From an uncultured Lachnospiraceae bacterium (lineage in GTDB: Bacteria > Bacillota_A > Clostridia > Lachnospirales > Lachnospiraceae), in contig CADBNG010000125.1 in NCBI GenBank assembly GCA_902795985.1, forward strand, positions 1 through 7,889: a DNA stretch of 7,889 nucleotides, in the 5' to 3' direction. The position numbers and the translations under genes were made by a program. Shown one piece after another: positions 1-5,987 of the stretch. How positions within the stretch are numbered: the stretch's first letter is position 1; each line of letters begins with the position of its first letter. The notes under the pieces were generated by a model, which was not told where the DNA came from, searched no databases, and saw only the letters and a program-made list of their open reading frames with translations.

Positions 1-462
1 CGGCACCTGTTCGCTGGTGGCGAAATAATAGGTCAGGTCTTCCCCGATTTCACCGGAAACCAGTTCCACCTGGCCGATATACGGCTCTTTCAGGCCGAGG
101 TCCCGGATCACCGTCAGTTTTCCTTTTCCCACGGCTCCGCCGACGTCCAGCTTTCCCTTTGCCTTCAGCGGGAGATCCACGGCCGCGTTGTCCGGATAAC
201 CCTTCACGTTTCCTTTGGAATCCGCCGTAACGGTCAGGCCGCGCACCGGGCCGTCTCCCTTGACCGTAATCGTCAGGATGTCCTTATCGCCTTTCATCAT
301 CAGGCCCATCATTGCTCCGGCGCAGAGCAGACGGCCGAGAGCGGCCGTTACCACCGGGGTCGTCCCGTGGATCTGTCTCGCCTGCTCCGCGATATCCTTT
401 GTTACGGCGGCGAACGCGCGGATATACCCGTCCGCCGCCGTGGCTCTTACCATATGGTCCAT
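1..462 (-). CDS. hslO: Hsp33 redox-regulated chaperone, N-terminal part (runs off the left edge)
   Basis: Hsp33 is a cytoplasmic holdase that is switched on by oxidation and binds unfolding proteins during oxidative and heat stress. The 154 visible codons read MDHMVRATAADGYIRAF at the start, then a TAALGRLLCAGAMMG segment (about residues 40-54), KGDGPVRGLTV (about 68-78), and LKEPYIGQVELVSGEIGED followed by LTYYFATSEQVP at the window edge. These are the characteristic blocks of the HslO N-terminal domain. The zinc-binding cysteine motif that acts as the redox switch is C-terminal in this family and lies outside the window, so it cannot be checked. The start at 462 is preceded by GGAG nine bases upstream; an in-frame ATG at 453 is less likely because MDHMVRA aligns with the usual MxDxLVRA beginning. 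The gene begins 33 bases after the clpB stop on the same strand with no terminator between them, so co-transcription with clpB is inferred. Confidence 0.95.
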   Translation of the reverse strand, partial: MDHMVRATAADGYIRAFAAVTKDIAEQARQIHGTTPVVTAALGRLLCAGAMMGLMMKGDKDILTITVKGDGPVRGLTVTADSKGNVKGYPDNAAVDLPLKAKGKLDVGGAVGKGKLTVIRDLGLKEPYIGQVELVSGEIGEDLTYYFATSEQVP

Positions 463-495
463 GTGGTTTGTCTCCGTTTTTGTTTTTTCTTCCGG

Positions 496-3087
496 TTATC
501 CGTTGTGCCGGACCGAAACCGTCAGGGCATTGTCCTTCTCATCGAAGAGCAGAACGTCTCCTTCCGAAACGTCGCCTCCCAGGATAATCCTTGCGGACAT
601 TGTTTCAATATGTTTCTGAAGATATCTCTTCAGCGGACGGGCGCCGTATGCCGGATCATAACCGTTTTCCGTTACGAAATCCTTCGCTGCCGGGGTCAGC
701 TCGATGGTCAGCTCCCGGTCTCCCAGACGGCGATTCAGCTTGGCAACTTCCAGATCCACAATATGGCCCACGTCCTCTTTGGTCAGCGGCTTGAACAGGA
801 TGATTTCATCCAGCCGGTTCAGGAATTCCGGGCGGAAATGGGCACGCAGCTGATTCGTCACCAGATCCCTTGTCGTCTCGTCGATTTCACCTTCCGGAGT
901 GATGCCTTCCAGCAGATATTCCGAACCGATATTGGAAGTCATGATCAGGATCGTGTTCTTGAAGTCCACGGTCCGCCCCTGGGAATCGGTCACACGGCCG
1001 TCGTCCAGCACCTGCAGCAGCACGTTGAACACATCCGGATGGGCCTTTTCGATCTCATCAAACAGGACGACCGAATAGGGTTTACGCCGTACGGCTTCCG
1101 TCAGCTGTCCGCCTTCTTCGTAGCCCACGTATCCGGGAGGCGCCCCGATCAGCCGCGATACGGAGAACTTCTCCATGTATTCGCTCATGTCGATACGGAC
1201 CATATTGTTTTCGTCGTCGAACAGCCGGGCCGCCAGAGTCTTTGCCAGCTCAGTCTTGCCAACGCCGGTGGGTCCAAGAAACATAAACGAGCCGATCGGT
1301 CTGCCGGGATCTTTAATGCCGGCCTTGGAACGCAGGATCGCGTCCGAAACCTTTTCCACGGCCTCATCCTGCCCCACAACCCGCTCGTGAAGCTGGTCGG
1401 CCAGCTTTAAGATCTTCGCCCGCTCGCTCTCGGTCAGTTTGGCAACGGGGATGCCGGTCCAGCGGGAAACGATCTCGGCAATGTCATCTTCGGTGACCTT
1501 TTCCTGCACCAGCTTCTGTTCCCGCTTTTCAACCTTCTCCTCTTCCGTCGCCAGAAGGCGCTCGAGGGCCGGAAGTTCATTATAGCGCAGCTTGGCGACT
1601 TTTTCATAGTCATAATTCTGTTCCGCGCTTTCGATCTGTTTTTCCAGCTCTTCCTTCTGCTTTCGGAGTTCGGAAACGATTTCCACCGACTTCTTTTCGT
1701 TTTCCCAGGACTGCTTTTCCTCTTCAAACTCCTGCTGCTTCTTCGCCAGCTCTTTTTCAATATCCGCCAGCCGTTCTTTGCTCAGCTTATCTTCCTCTTT
1801 TTCCAGCGCGATGCGCTCGATCTCCAGCTTGGTGATCTCCCGGCTTAACAGGTCCAGTTCCTCCGGCATGGAATCCAGTTCCGTCTTGATCGACGCGCAG
1901 GCTTCATCCACCAGGTCAATGGCCTTATCCGGAAGGAAACGGTCGGAAATATAACGGTCGGACATGGTCGCCGCGGCCACAAGGGCTCCATCCGTGATTT
2001 TGACCTTATGGAAGTTCTCATACCGGGATTTGATTCCCCTCAGGATGGTAATCGTATCGTCCACGGTGGGCTCATCCACCAGAACCGGCTGGAAACGCCG
2101 TTCCAGAGCCGCGTCCTTTTCAATGTACTGCCGGTACTCGTCCAGAGTCGTCGCGCCAATACAGTGCAGCTCTCCCCTGGCCAGCATGGGCTTTAACATG
2201 TTGCCGGCATCCATCGCGCCTTCCGCCTTTCCGGCGCCGACGATCAGATGCAGCTCATCAATAAACAGGATGATTTTTCCGTTGCTTCCGCGGACCTCTT
2301 CCAGAACCGCCTTTAAACGCTCCTCGAATTCTCCCCGGTATTTCGCGCCCGCGACCAGCGCGCCCATATCCAGTGAGAAAATGGTCTTATCTTTCAGGGA
2401 TTCCGGTACGTCCCCTGCCACGATCCGGAGGGCAAGGCCTTCAACCACTGCGGTTTTGCCGACGCCGGGTTCTCCGATCAGCACCGGATTGTTCTTCGTC
2501 TTCCGGGAAAGAATCCGGATCAGGTTCCGGATCTCGGCATCCCTTCCGATCACCGGGTCCATTTTCTGTTCTCTTGCCCTCTCCACCAGATCGGTTCCGT
2601 ATTTGTTCAGCGTATCGTAAGTCGCTTCCGGGTTGTCGCTGGTCACCCGCTGATTGCCCCGGACCGTGGAAAGCGCCTGCAGGAACCGCTCCCGGGTAAT
2701 TCCGTATTCCGCAAAAAGCTTCTTTACAGAGGGCGACGGCTGCGTCAGCATCGCCAGGAACAGATGTTCCACGGAAACATATTCGTCTCCCATGGCCTTC
2801 GCTTCATCCTCGGCGTTAACCAGCACCTGGTTCAGGTAATTGCCGACGTACGGCTTCGCATTCGCCACCTTTGTCCTTCCCTGCAGCATCCGTTCGACCG
2901 AAGAGGAAAAATGCGGCACGTCAATTTCCATCTTTTCGATCATCTTTTTGATCAGGCTGTCCTCCTGATTCAGCAGGTTGTACAGAAGATGCTCCTGCTC
3001 GATCTCCTGGTTGCCGAAATCATAGGCGCATTTTTCCAGATTGTTGAGCGCTTCGATTGATTTCTGTGTAAATTTCCGGATATCCAT
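496..3087 (-). CDS. clpB: ATP-dependent protein disaggregase ClpB
   Basis: ClpB is a hexameric AAA+ machine in the cytoplasm that, with DnaK/DnaJ/GrpE, pulls polypeptides out of aggregates after heat shock. The 863-residue product has the normal family length and full architecture: Clp N-domain (about 1-145); first AAA+ module with Walker A GEPGVGKT (205-212), pore loop KYRG (249-252), Walker B ILFIDE (273-278) and arginine finger ERR (329-331); a long charged coiled-coil middle domain (about 400-530) that distinguishes ClpB from ClpA/ClpC; second AAA+ module with GPTGVGKT (605-612), pore loop GYVG (652-655), Walker B VVLFDE (673-678) and sensor-2 GARPLKR (815-821). All key residues appear intact. 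The start at 3087 ([10 protein letters not shown]) is chosen over an in-frame ATG at 3153 because GGAGG sits six bases upstream and homologs start here. It is the first gene of a clpB-hslO operon under a CIRCE-overlapped promoter. Confidence 0.98.
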   Translation of the reverse strand: MDIRKFTQKSIEALNNLEKCAYDFGNQEIEQEHLLYNLLNQEDSLIKKMIEKMEIDVPHFSSSVERMLQGRTKVANAKPYVGNYLNQVLVNAEDEAKAMGDEYVSVEHLFLAMLTQPSPSVKKLFAEYGITRERFLQALSTVRGNQRVTSDNPEATYDTLNKYGTDLVERAREQKMDPVIGRDAEIRNLIRILSRKTKNNPVLIGEPGVGKTAVVEGLALRIVAGDVPESLKDKTIFSLDMGALVAGAKYRGEFEERLKAVLEEVRGSNGKIILFIDELHLIVGAGKAEGAMDAGNMLKPMLARGELHCIGATTLDEYRQYIEKDAALERRFQPVLVDEPTVDDTITILRGIKSRYENFHKVKITDGALVAAATMSDRYISDRFLPDKAIDLVDEACASIKTELDSMPEELDLLSREITKLEIERIALEKEEDKLSKERLADIEKELAKKQQEFEEEKQSWENEKKSVEIVSELRKQKEELEKQIESAEQNYDYEKVAKLRYNELPALERLLATEEEKVEKREQKLVQEKVTEDDIAEIVSRWTGIPVAKLTESERAKILKLADQLHERVVGQDEAVEKVSDAILRSKAGIKDPGRPIGSFMFLGPTGVGKTELAKTLAARLFDDENNMVRIDMSEYMEKFSVSRLIGAPPGYVGYEEGGQLTEAVRRKPYSVVLFDEIEKAHPDVFNVLLQVLDDGRVTDSQGRTVDFKNTILIMTSNIGSEYLLEGITPEGEIDETTRDLVTNQLRAHFRPEFLNRLDEIILFKPLTKEDVGHIVDLEVAKLNRRLGDRELTIELTPAAKDFVTENGYDPAYGARPLKRYLQKHIETMSARIILGGDVSEGDVLLFDEKDNALTVSVRHNG

Positions 3088-3093
3088 AATCCA

Positions 3094-3098
3094 CCTCC
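3094..3098 (-). promoter_or_regulatory. clpB ribosome binding site
   Basis: GGAGG on the minus strand, six bases before the ATG at 3087. It decides the clpB start, since the in-frame ATG at 3153 has no comparable site. The site lies only a few bases after a GC-rich hairpin (3101-3130). Confidence 0.85.
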
Positions 3099-3100
3099 GT

Positions 3101-3249
3101 GTTCCGGCTGTCCGGTTTCCGGTCCGGAACAGTCCTGTATTTGAATAGTACAACGGATACGCCGGTGCGTGCCGCTGTACATTGTTTCGCTTTTCCGGAG
3201 CCTTTGCGGCCCGATAAATGATTCCGCGATGAACTCCTTTTCGTTCATC
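3101..3249 (-). promoter_or_regulatory. Structured 5' leader of clpB with three hairpins
   Basis: Between the predicted transcription start (about 3250) and the clpB ribosome binding site there is a leader of roughly 160 bases. Read on the minus strand it can form three hairpins. HP1 (3228-3249) has a 7-bp GATGAAC/GTTCATC stem with an 8-base loop, right at the predicted 5' end. HP2 (3148-3180) has a 9-bp stem GTACAGCGG/CCGTTGTAC with one G-U pair, and an inner ACGC/GCGT stem. HP3 (3101-3130) has GTTCCGG/CCGGAAC with an inner CCGG-AAA-CCGG stem, ending just before GGAGG. The complementary arms are seen directly. A role as RNA stabiliser, thermosensor or translational control element is inference. 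The ribosome binding site itself is not inside any of the three stems, so this is not an obvious classical RNA thermometer. Confidence 0.45.
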
Positions 3250-3256
3250 CGACTAT

Positions 3257-3285
3257 AGAATATCACAAGTTGTTAGCCACGTCAA
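3257..3285 (-). promoter_or_regulatory. Sigma-A promoter of clpB-hslO
   Basis: On the minus strand, TTGACG (-35, 3280-3285) is separated by exactly 17 bases from TATTCT (-10, 3257-3262), with an extended -10 TG one base upstream of the -10. Transcription would start near 3250. The -35 box lies inside the CIRCE operator, the usual arrangement for HrcA repression in Bacillota. Confidence 0.75.
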
Positions 3286-3299
3286 CAGGTGAGTGCTAA
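3273..3299 (-). promoter_or_regulatory. CIRCE operator (HrcA site) with one degenerate arm
   Basis: In clpB sense orientation the sequence is TTAGCACTC, nine bases, then CGTGGCTAA. The CIRCE consensus is TTAGCACTC-N9-GAGTGCTAA. The first arm matches 9 of 9, the spacer is exactly 9, and the second arm keeps only the outer GCTAA (5 of 9). HrcA binding to CIRCE represses chaperone genes until heat shock titrates GroEL. Placement across the -35 box of the clpB promoter supports a functional site, although the mismatched arm suggests weaker or altered repression. Confidence 0.75.
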
Positions 3300-3337
3300 T
3301 TTCTGGTCTGATCTTCCTTCCCGACAGACAGATTCAT

Positions 3338-3376
3338 AAAAAAGCCCGCCGTATACAGCATGGAACGGCTGGCGCT
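3338..3376 (-). terminator. Orphan intrinsic terminator on the minus strand
   Basis: Read on the minus strand, AGCGCCAGCCGT (3365-3376) pairs with ACGGCGGGCT (3343-3352) to give ten base pairs with two single-base bulges and a 12-base loop, followed by a run of six T (3338-3343). No gene on the minus strand lies directly upstream, because 3470-5118 carries plus-strand features. It may stop antisense or read-through transcription before the clpB promoter, or end a small unannotated transcript. Confidence 0.55.
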
Positions 3377-3427
3377 CTTCCATTTCCTATAACCTTTTCC
3401 TTATTACAGAATCCCTAAAAACTCTTA

Positions 3428-3461
3428 TTGCATTTTTGTATACAATAGTTTAGACTAGAAT
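3428..3461 (+). promoter_or_regulatory. Candidate promoter of the riboswitch-agcS transcript
   Basis: An AT-rich stretch contains the -10-like TAGAAT at 3456-3461, which would place the start near 3468-3470, exactly where the riboswitch structure begins. No good -35 sits at 16-18 bases: TTGTAT at 3436 is only 14 bases away. An alternative pairing is TTGCAT (3428-3433) with TAGACT (3451-3456) at 17 bases. A perfect palindrome TTGTATACAA (3436-3445) lies in the same zone. Confidence 0.4.
3436..3445. promoter_or_regulatory. 10-bp palindrome TTGTATACAA, possible operator
   Basis: A perfect 10-bp inverted repeat is located in the putative promoter of the glycine riboswitch transcript. Its TTGTA-TACAA form resembles operators of GntR-family (FCD subfamily) regulators, but the assignment is inference and AT-rich palindromes can arise by chance. 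Confidence 0.25.
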
Positions 3462-3469
3462 AAATTCCC

Positions 3470-3517
3470 GTCTGTGACATCCGCAGAACCGCATTCATCG
3501 AATACGGAACTGCAGAC
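3470..3517 (+). ncRNA. Probable ghost (vestigial) aptamer 5' of the glycine riboswitch
   Basis: GTCTG (3470-3474) pairs with CAGAC (3513-3517) and the stem can extend by two G-U pairs. It encloses a hairpin CCGCATTC/GAATACGG (3489-3507) with one mismatch. The segment TCTG..GACATC.GCAGAAC.GCA at 3471-3493 is nearly repeated at 3526-3548 at the start of the true aptamer. It lacks the conserved glycine-binding core seen in the second copy, so it is read as a decayed first aptamer of a once tandem riboswitch. Singlet glycine riboswitches are known to keep such ghost aptamers as docking partners. Confidence 0.5.
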
Positions 3518-3523
3518 CGAGAC

Positions 3524-3605
3524 AATCTGGAGACATCTGCAGAACGCAGAGGCCGAAGGTGCAAACGCAGCAACCGCGTGAATCTCTCAGGCAAAAGGAC
3601 AGATT
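3524..3605 (+). ncRNA. Glycine riboswitch aptamer
   Basis: The aptamer shows the glycine (gcvT-type) signature. P1 AATCTG (3524-3529) pairs with CAGATT (3600-3605). GGAGA (3529-3533) is followed by a TCTGC/GCAGA stem-loop (3536-3550), the conserved GCCGAAGGTGCAA (3552-3564), an ACGC/GCGT stem (3565-3579), then CTCTCAGGCAAAAGGAC (3584-3600). The aptamer binds glycine and controls expression of the downstream gene, here an AGCS-family alanine/glycine symporter, which fits well known genomic associations. Only one intact aptamer is present, unlike the common tandem arrangement. It ends about 95 bases before the agcS start. Confidence 0.93.
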
Positions 3606-3628
3606 ACAACCTTTTATATGTATGTATG

Positions 3629-3660
3629 GTCCTGCCTGATCTTCGTCAGACAGGATTATT
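3629..3660 (+). promoter_or_regulatory. Putative riboswitch expression platform hairpin
   Basis: CCTGCCTGA (3631-3639) pairs with TCAGACAGG (3646-3654) around a 6-base loop with one C-A mismatch. The segment GTCCTGCCTGA (3629-3639) can instead pair with the aptamer strand TCAGGCAAAAGGAC (3587-3600), eleven base pairs with a three-A bulge, so hairpin and aptamer-disrupting pairing are mutually exclusive. The bases after the hairpin (ATTATTGATTT) are only moderately U-rich, so terminator function is uncertain. Alternatively, the hairpin could be a 3' ghost aptamer stem. Confidence 0.5.
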
Positions 3661-3699
3661 GATTTAATAACTATTGATCCAATGAAATGAGGTGGGCAA

Positions 3700-5118
3700 A
3701 TGGAAACTTTTACAAACATTGTGACAGCCGTTGACGATTTTGCCTGGGGTCCTGTTATTCTGGTTCTCCTGGTCGGTACCGGCGTTTATTTAAGCTCCCG
3801 GGTCGGCTGGATCCAGTTCCGCAAATTCGGCTATGCCATGCGGAACACCATCGGCAAAATATTCCATAAGCAGGAAGCCGGCGAAGGTGAGGTTACTCCT
3901 TTCCAGGCTATGACAACCGCTCTTGCCGGAACAGTCGGAACCGGCAATATCGCAGGCGTAACCGGCGCGATCTTTATCGGCGGCCCCGGTGCCGTGTTCT
4001 GGCTGTGGGTTTCCGCGCTGGTCGGCATGGTTACCAAGTATTCCGAAGTTCTGCTTTCCGTCAAATTCCGTGAAAGAAATGAAGCCGGAGACTGGGTCGG
4101 CGGACCGATGTATTCCATCAAGAACGGCCTCGGCAAAAACTGGATCTGGCTTGCCTATATCTTTGCCTTCTTCGGAATGATCGCTTCCTTCGGTATCGGC
4201 AACACCACGCAGGTAGACTCCATTGCGACCGCGATTGACACGGCTGTGCTTTCCTTCGGCGGTGCCGAAACCGGCACAACCTTCCGTATTACCATCGGCG
4301 TAATCATCGCTGTTATCGTCGCGATCATCATTATCGGCGGTATCAAGAGAATCGGTGCTGTTACGGAAAAACTGGTTCCCGCCATGGCTGTCATCTATAT
4401 TGTTGCTGCCCTGATCGTCGTCATCGCCAACATCCCCCAGATCGGCCCGGTCTTCGGCGCGATCTTCAAGGGAGCCTTCAGCCCCCGGTCCATTGCCGGC
4501 GGCGCTCTCGGCGTAGGCATTATGACGACCATCCAGAAAGGTATTGCCCGGGGCGTTTTCTCCAACGAAGCCGGTCTCGGATCCGCTCCGATCGCCCATG
4601 CGGCCACTTCCCTGAGCGATCCGGTCAAGCAGGGACTGTACGGCATCTTCGAAGTATTCATGGATTCCATCGTGATCTGCACGCTGACCGCCCTTGCCCT
4701 TCTGATGGGCCTGTCCGGACAGTTCGGCATCGAAGGAATCGAATGGGGCACTTCCCACGGTTCCGAAATGGTCGTTTCCGCGTTCAACAGCGTCTTCGAC
4801 GGAAAGATCAGCTCCCTTATCATCGCCGTCGGTCTGAGCCTGTTCGCTCTTTCCACCATCCTGAGCTGGTCTCTCTACGGTGCCCGCTGCTGCGAATTCC
4901 TTTTCGGCAAGGTTTCCAGACCCGCAACGCTGATTTACAAGATTGCTTTCTGTGTCGTCCTCGTCATCGGCTCCACCCTGGGCCTGGATCTCGTCTGGAC
5001 CATCGGCGATGCGCTGAACGGCCTGATGGCCATCCCGAACCTGGTCGCCCTGCTGCTTCTGTCCGGAGTGGTGATCAAAACGACAAAAGATCATTTTGCC
5101 AGGAAAAACCTCGGATAA
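3700..5118 (+). CDS. agcS: Sodium:alanine/glycine symporter, AGCS family
   Basis: This integral membrane transporter (alanine or glycine:cation symporter family, TC 2.A.25; also called AlsT) imports alanine and/or glycine with sodium. The 472-residue protein is of typical length and shows about ten or more hydrophobic segments, for example 17-31, 148-166, 197-213, 228-245, 317-337, 372-390, 411-429 and 438-460. Family signatures are present: FQAMTTALAGTVGTGNIAGV (68-87) and GVFSNEAGLGSAPIAHAA (285-302). The start at 3700 follows GAGGTGG seven to eight bases upstream. The gene is single, preceded by a glycine riboswitch and followed by a strong terminator. The riboswitch argues that glycine is a physiological substrate, but alanine cannot be excluded. 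No truncation or frameshift is seen. Confidence 0.95.
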   Translation: METFTNIVTAVDDFAWGPVILVLLVGTGVYLSSRVGWIQFRKFGYAMRNTIGKIFHKQEAGEGEVTPFQAMTTALAGTVGTGNIAGVTGAIFIGGPGAVFWLWVSALVGMVTKYSEVLLSVKFRERNEAGDWVGGPMYSIKNGLGKNWIWLAYIFAFFGMIASFGIGNTTQVDSIATAIDTAVLSFGGAETGTTFRITIGVIIAVIVAIIIIGGIKRIGAVTEKLVPAMAVIYIVAALIVVIANIPQIGPVFGAIFKGAFSPRSIAGGALGVGIMTTIQKGIARGVFSNEAGLGSAPIAHAATSLSDPVKQGLYGIFEVFMDSIVICTLTALALLMGLSGQFGIEGIEWGTSHGSEMVVSAFNSVFDGKISSLIIAVGLSLFALSTILSWSLYGARCCEFLFGKVSRPATLIYKIAFCVVLVIGSTLGLDLVWTIGDALNGLMAIPNLVALLLLSGVVIKTTKDHFARKNLG

Positions 5119-5129
5119 AGAGAAAAAAG

Positions 5130-5153
5130 GACAGCAGGATTCGTCCCCCTGTC
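5130..5153 (+). repeat. Small inverted repeat before the agcS terminator
   Basis: GACAG (5130-5134) and CTGTC (5149-5153) can pair, with an inner GG/CC. It lies between the agcS stop and the strong terminator. There is no U tract directly after it, so it is probably an accessory 3' hairpin or chance. Confidence 0.25.
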
Positions 5154-5156
5154 ATC

Positions 5157-5197
5157 AAAAAGGCCGTCTCCGCTTTTGGAGACGGCCTTCTTTTTTT
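5157..5197. terminator. Bidirectional intrinsic terminator between agcS and the convergent flavin gene
   Basis: A perfect 12-bp stem AAGGCCGTCTCC (5160-5171) / GGAGACGGCCTT (5178-5189) has a 6-base loop. On the plus strand it is followed by C and seven T (5191-5197). On the minus strand it is followed by a run of five T (5157-5161). It ends agcS from the left and the flavoredoxin-like gene from the right. Confidence 0.93.
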
Positions 5198-5209
5198 ATC
5201 CGGGGCTCT

Positions 5210-5779
5210 TCAGCCCATCAGCTTCTTTCCGTTATCCCATGCCTGTCCGATCTTTTCACCCAGTGCGTAATATCCGCTTCTGAAGTTGTCAAACGCAAAG
5301 GCATTCAGCTTTGCGGGATCCACCTTTCCGTTTTCGTCCAGCACGGATTCCTCCGCCGCGACGTTCAGGATCTTTCCGACAACGGCATGGAGATTCTCGG
5401 TTTCAACAATCTCCGCCAGTTCGCACTCCATCACAAGGGGGAATTCTTCGATAACCGGCGCATTGACCCGCTCGCTTTTTCTCGCGGTGAAGCCCGTCCG
5501 CTCGAACTTGTCTTCCATGTTGTTTCCGGAAGCGATGCCGAAAAAATCCGCCTCATCCAGATGCGCCGCATCCGCAAGGCTGACGGTAAAGGCCTTCAGC
5601 GCACGGATATTTTTCGTGGTTTTATGGGCTTCTCCGATAAAAAGAGCGATCTTGTCCGGATCACAGATATTGCCCCATGCGGCATTCATAACGTCGACTT
5701 TTCCGTTTTCGTCATATGTCGCGATCATCAGCACCGGCATGGGATAAACGGCCTGCTGTACTCCGAGATCTTTTTTCAT
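5210..5779 (-). CDS. Flavoredoxin-like flavin reductase domain protein
   Basis: The 189-residue protein belongs to the FMN-binding split-barrel flavin reductase-like group (PF01613 type, flavoredoxin-like). Such proteins bind FMN and act in cytoplasmic electron transfer or flavin reduction; the partner cannot be told here. The N-terminal block YPMPVLMIATYDENGKVDV (12-30) followed by MNAAWGNIC (31-39) and the later HKTTKNI (52-58) are the typical flavin-binding pattern; the stretch EFPLVMECELAEIVETEN (112-129) matches the second half of the barrel. No signal peptide or membrane segment is visible. The start at 5779 follows AAGGAG about ten bases upstream. It is a single gene with its own promoter and a shared terminator, divergent from surE with 208 bases between the starts. 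Specific substrate and symbol are not assigned. Confidence 0.85.
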   Translation of the reverse strand: MKKDLGVQQAVYPMPVLMIATYDENGKVDVMNAAWGNICDPDKIALFIGEAHKTTKNIRALKAFTVSLADAAHLDEADFFGIASGNNMEDKFERTGFTARKSERVNAPVIEEFPLVMECELAEIVETENLHAVVGKILNVAAEESVLDENGKVDPAKLNAFAFDNFRSGYYALGEKIGQAWDNGKKLMG

Positions 5780-5836
5780 GGTCTGTCATCTCCTTTTTGA
5801 AAACTATTTTGAATGATCCGTTTTCACGGCAGACTC

Positions 5837-5865
5837 ATTGTAGCACTTTTATTCCGCCGGGACAA
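5837..5865 (-). promoter_or_regulatory. Promoter of the flavoredoxin-like gene
   Basis: On the minus strand, TTGTCC (-35, 5860-5865) is 17 bases from TACAAT (-10, 5837-5842). Transcription would start near 5830, giving a leader of about 50 bases. The leader begins with a small CCGT-GAAA-ACGG hairpin closed by a GNRA-type loop. Confidence 0.7.
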
Positions 5866-5949
5866 TGCAGCGCTTCACGGTCGATCCTCAGCGTAAAATG
5901 ATGACTGGCAAACCGGACGAACGCCGTTTCTTCCCTTTTCCGGGATTCA

Positions 5950-5958
5950 TGGTATAAT
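5950..5958 (+). promoter_or_regulatory. Extended -10 promoter of surE
   Basis: TG-G-TATAAT (5950-5958) is a perfect -10 hexamer with an extended -10 TG. The -35 region at 17 bases is only pyrimidine-rich and has no clear match, as is common for extended -10 promoters. Transcription would start near 5965, leaving a leader of about 22 bases. Confidence 0.75.
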
Positions 5959-5987
5959 AGTCCCGCAAATAAAAAGGAATGGTTTCT

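Noticed and set aside
367..1410. A 347-codon plus-strand open frame opposite clpB and hslO
   Set aside because: It overlaps two unmistakable genes on the other strand, has no ribosome binding site, and its product resembles no family I know.
3088..3153. Longer N-terminus of ClpB starting at 3153
   Set aside because: The 22 additional residues (starting [10 protein letters not shown]) are not part of the ClpB family, and a strong ribosome binding site sits in front of 3087.
3280..3299. CtsR operator upstream of clpB
   Set aside because: I looked for the tandem GGTCAAA-type heptads. Only one partial GTCAA is present and it is explained by the reverse complement of the -35 box; no second heptad is at the required spacing.
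3606..3660. A second complete glycine aptamer downstream of the first
   Set aside because: The stretch is too short and lacks the conserved core; it contains only one hairpin, better read as expression platform or a ghost stem.
3790..5094. A 434-codon open frame on the minus strand opposite agcS
   Set aside because: The protein is rich in D, G and N with no recognisable domain, and it mirrors the codon bias of agcS, whose product has clear family signatures. It is an antisense artefact.
5979..5987. Upstream ATG start of SurE
   Set aside because: The ribosome binding site directly touches this ATG, leaving no spacing; the ATG at 5988 has a proper nine-base spacing and matches the family start.
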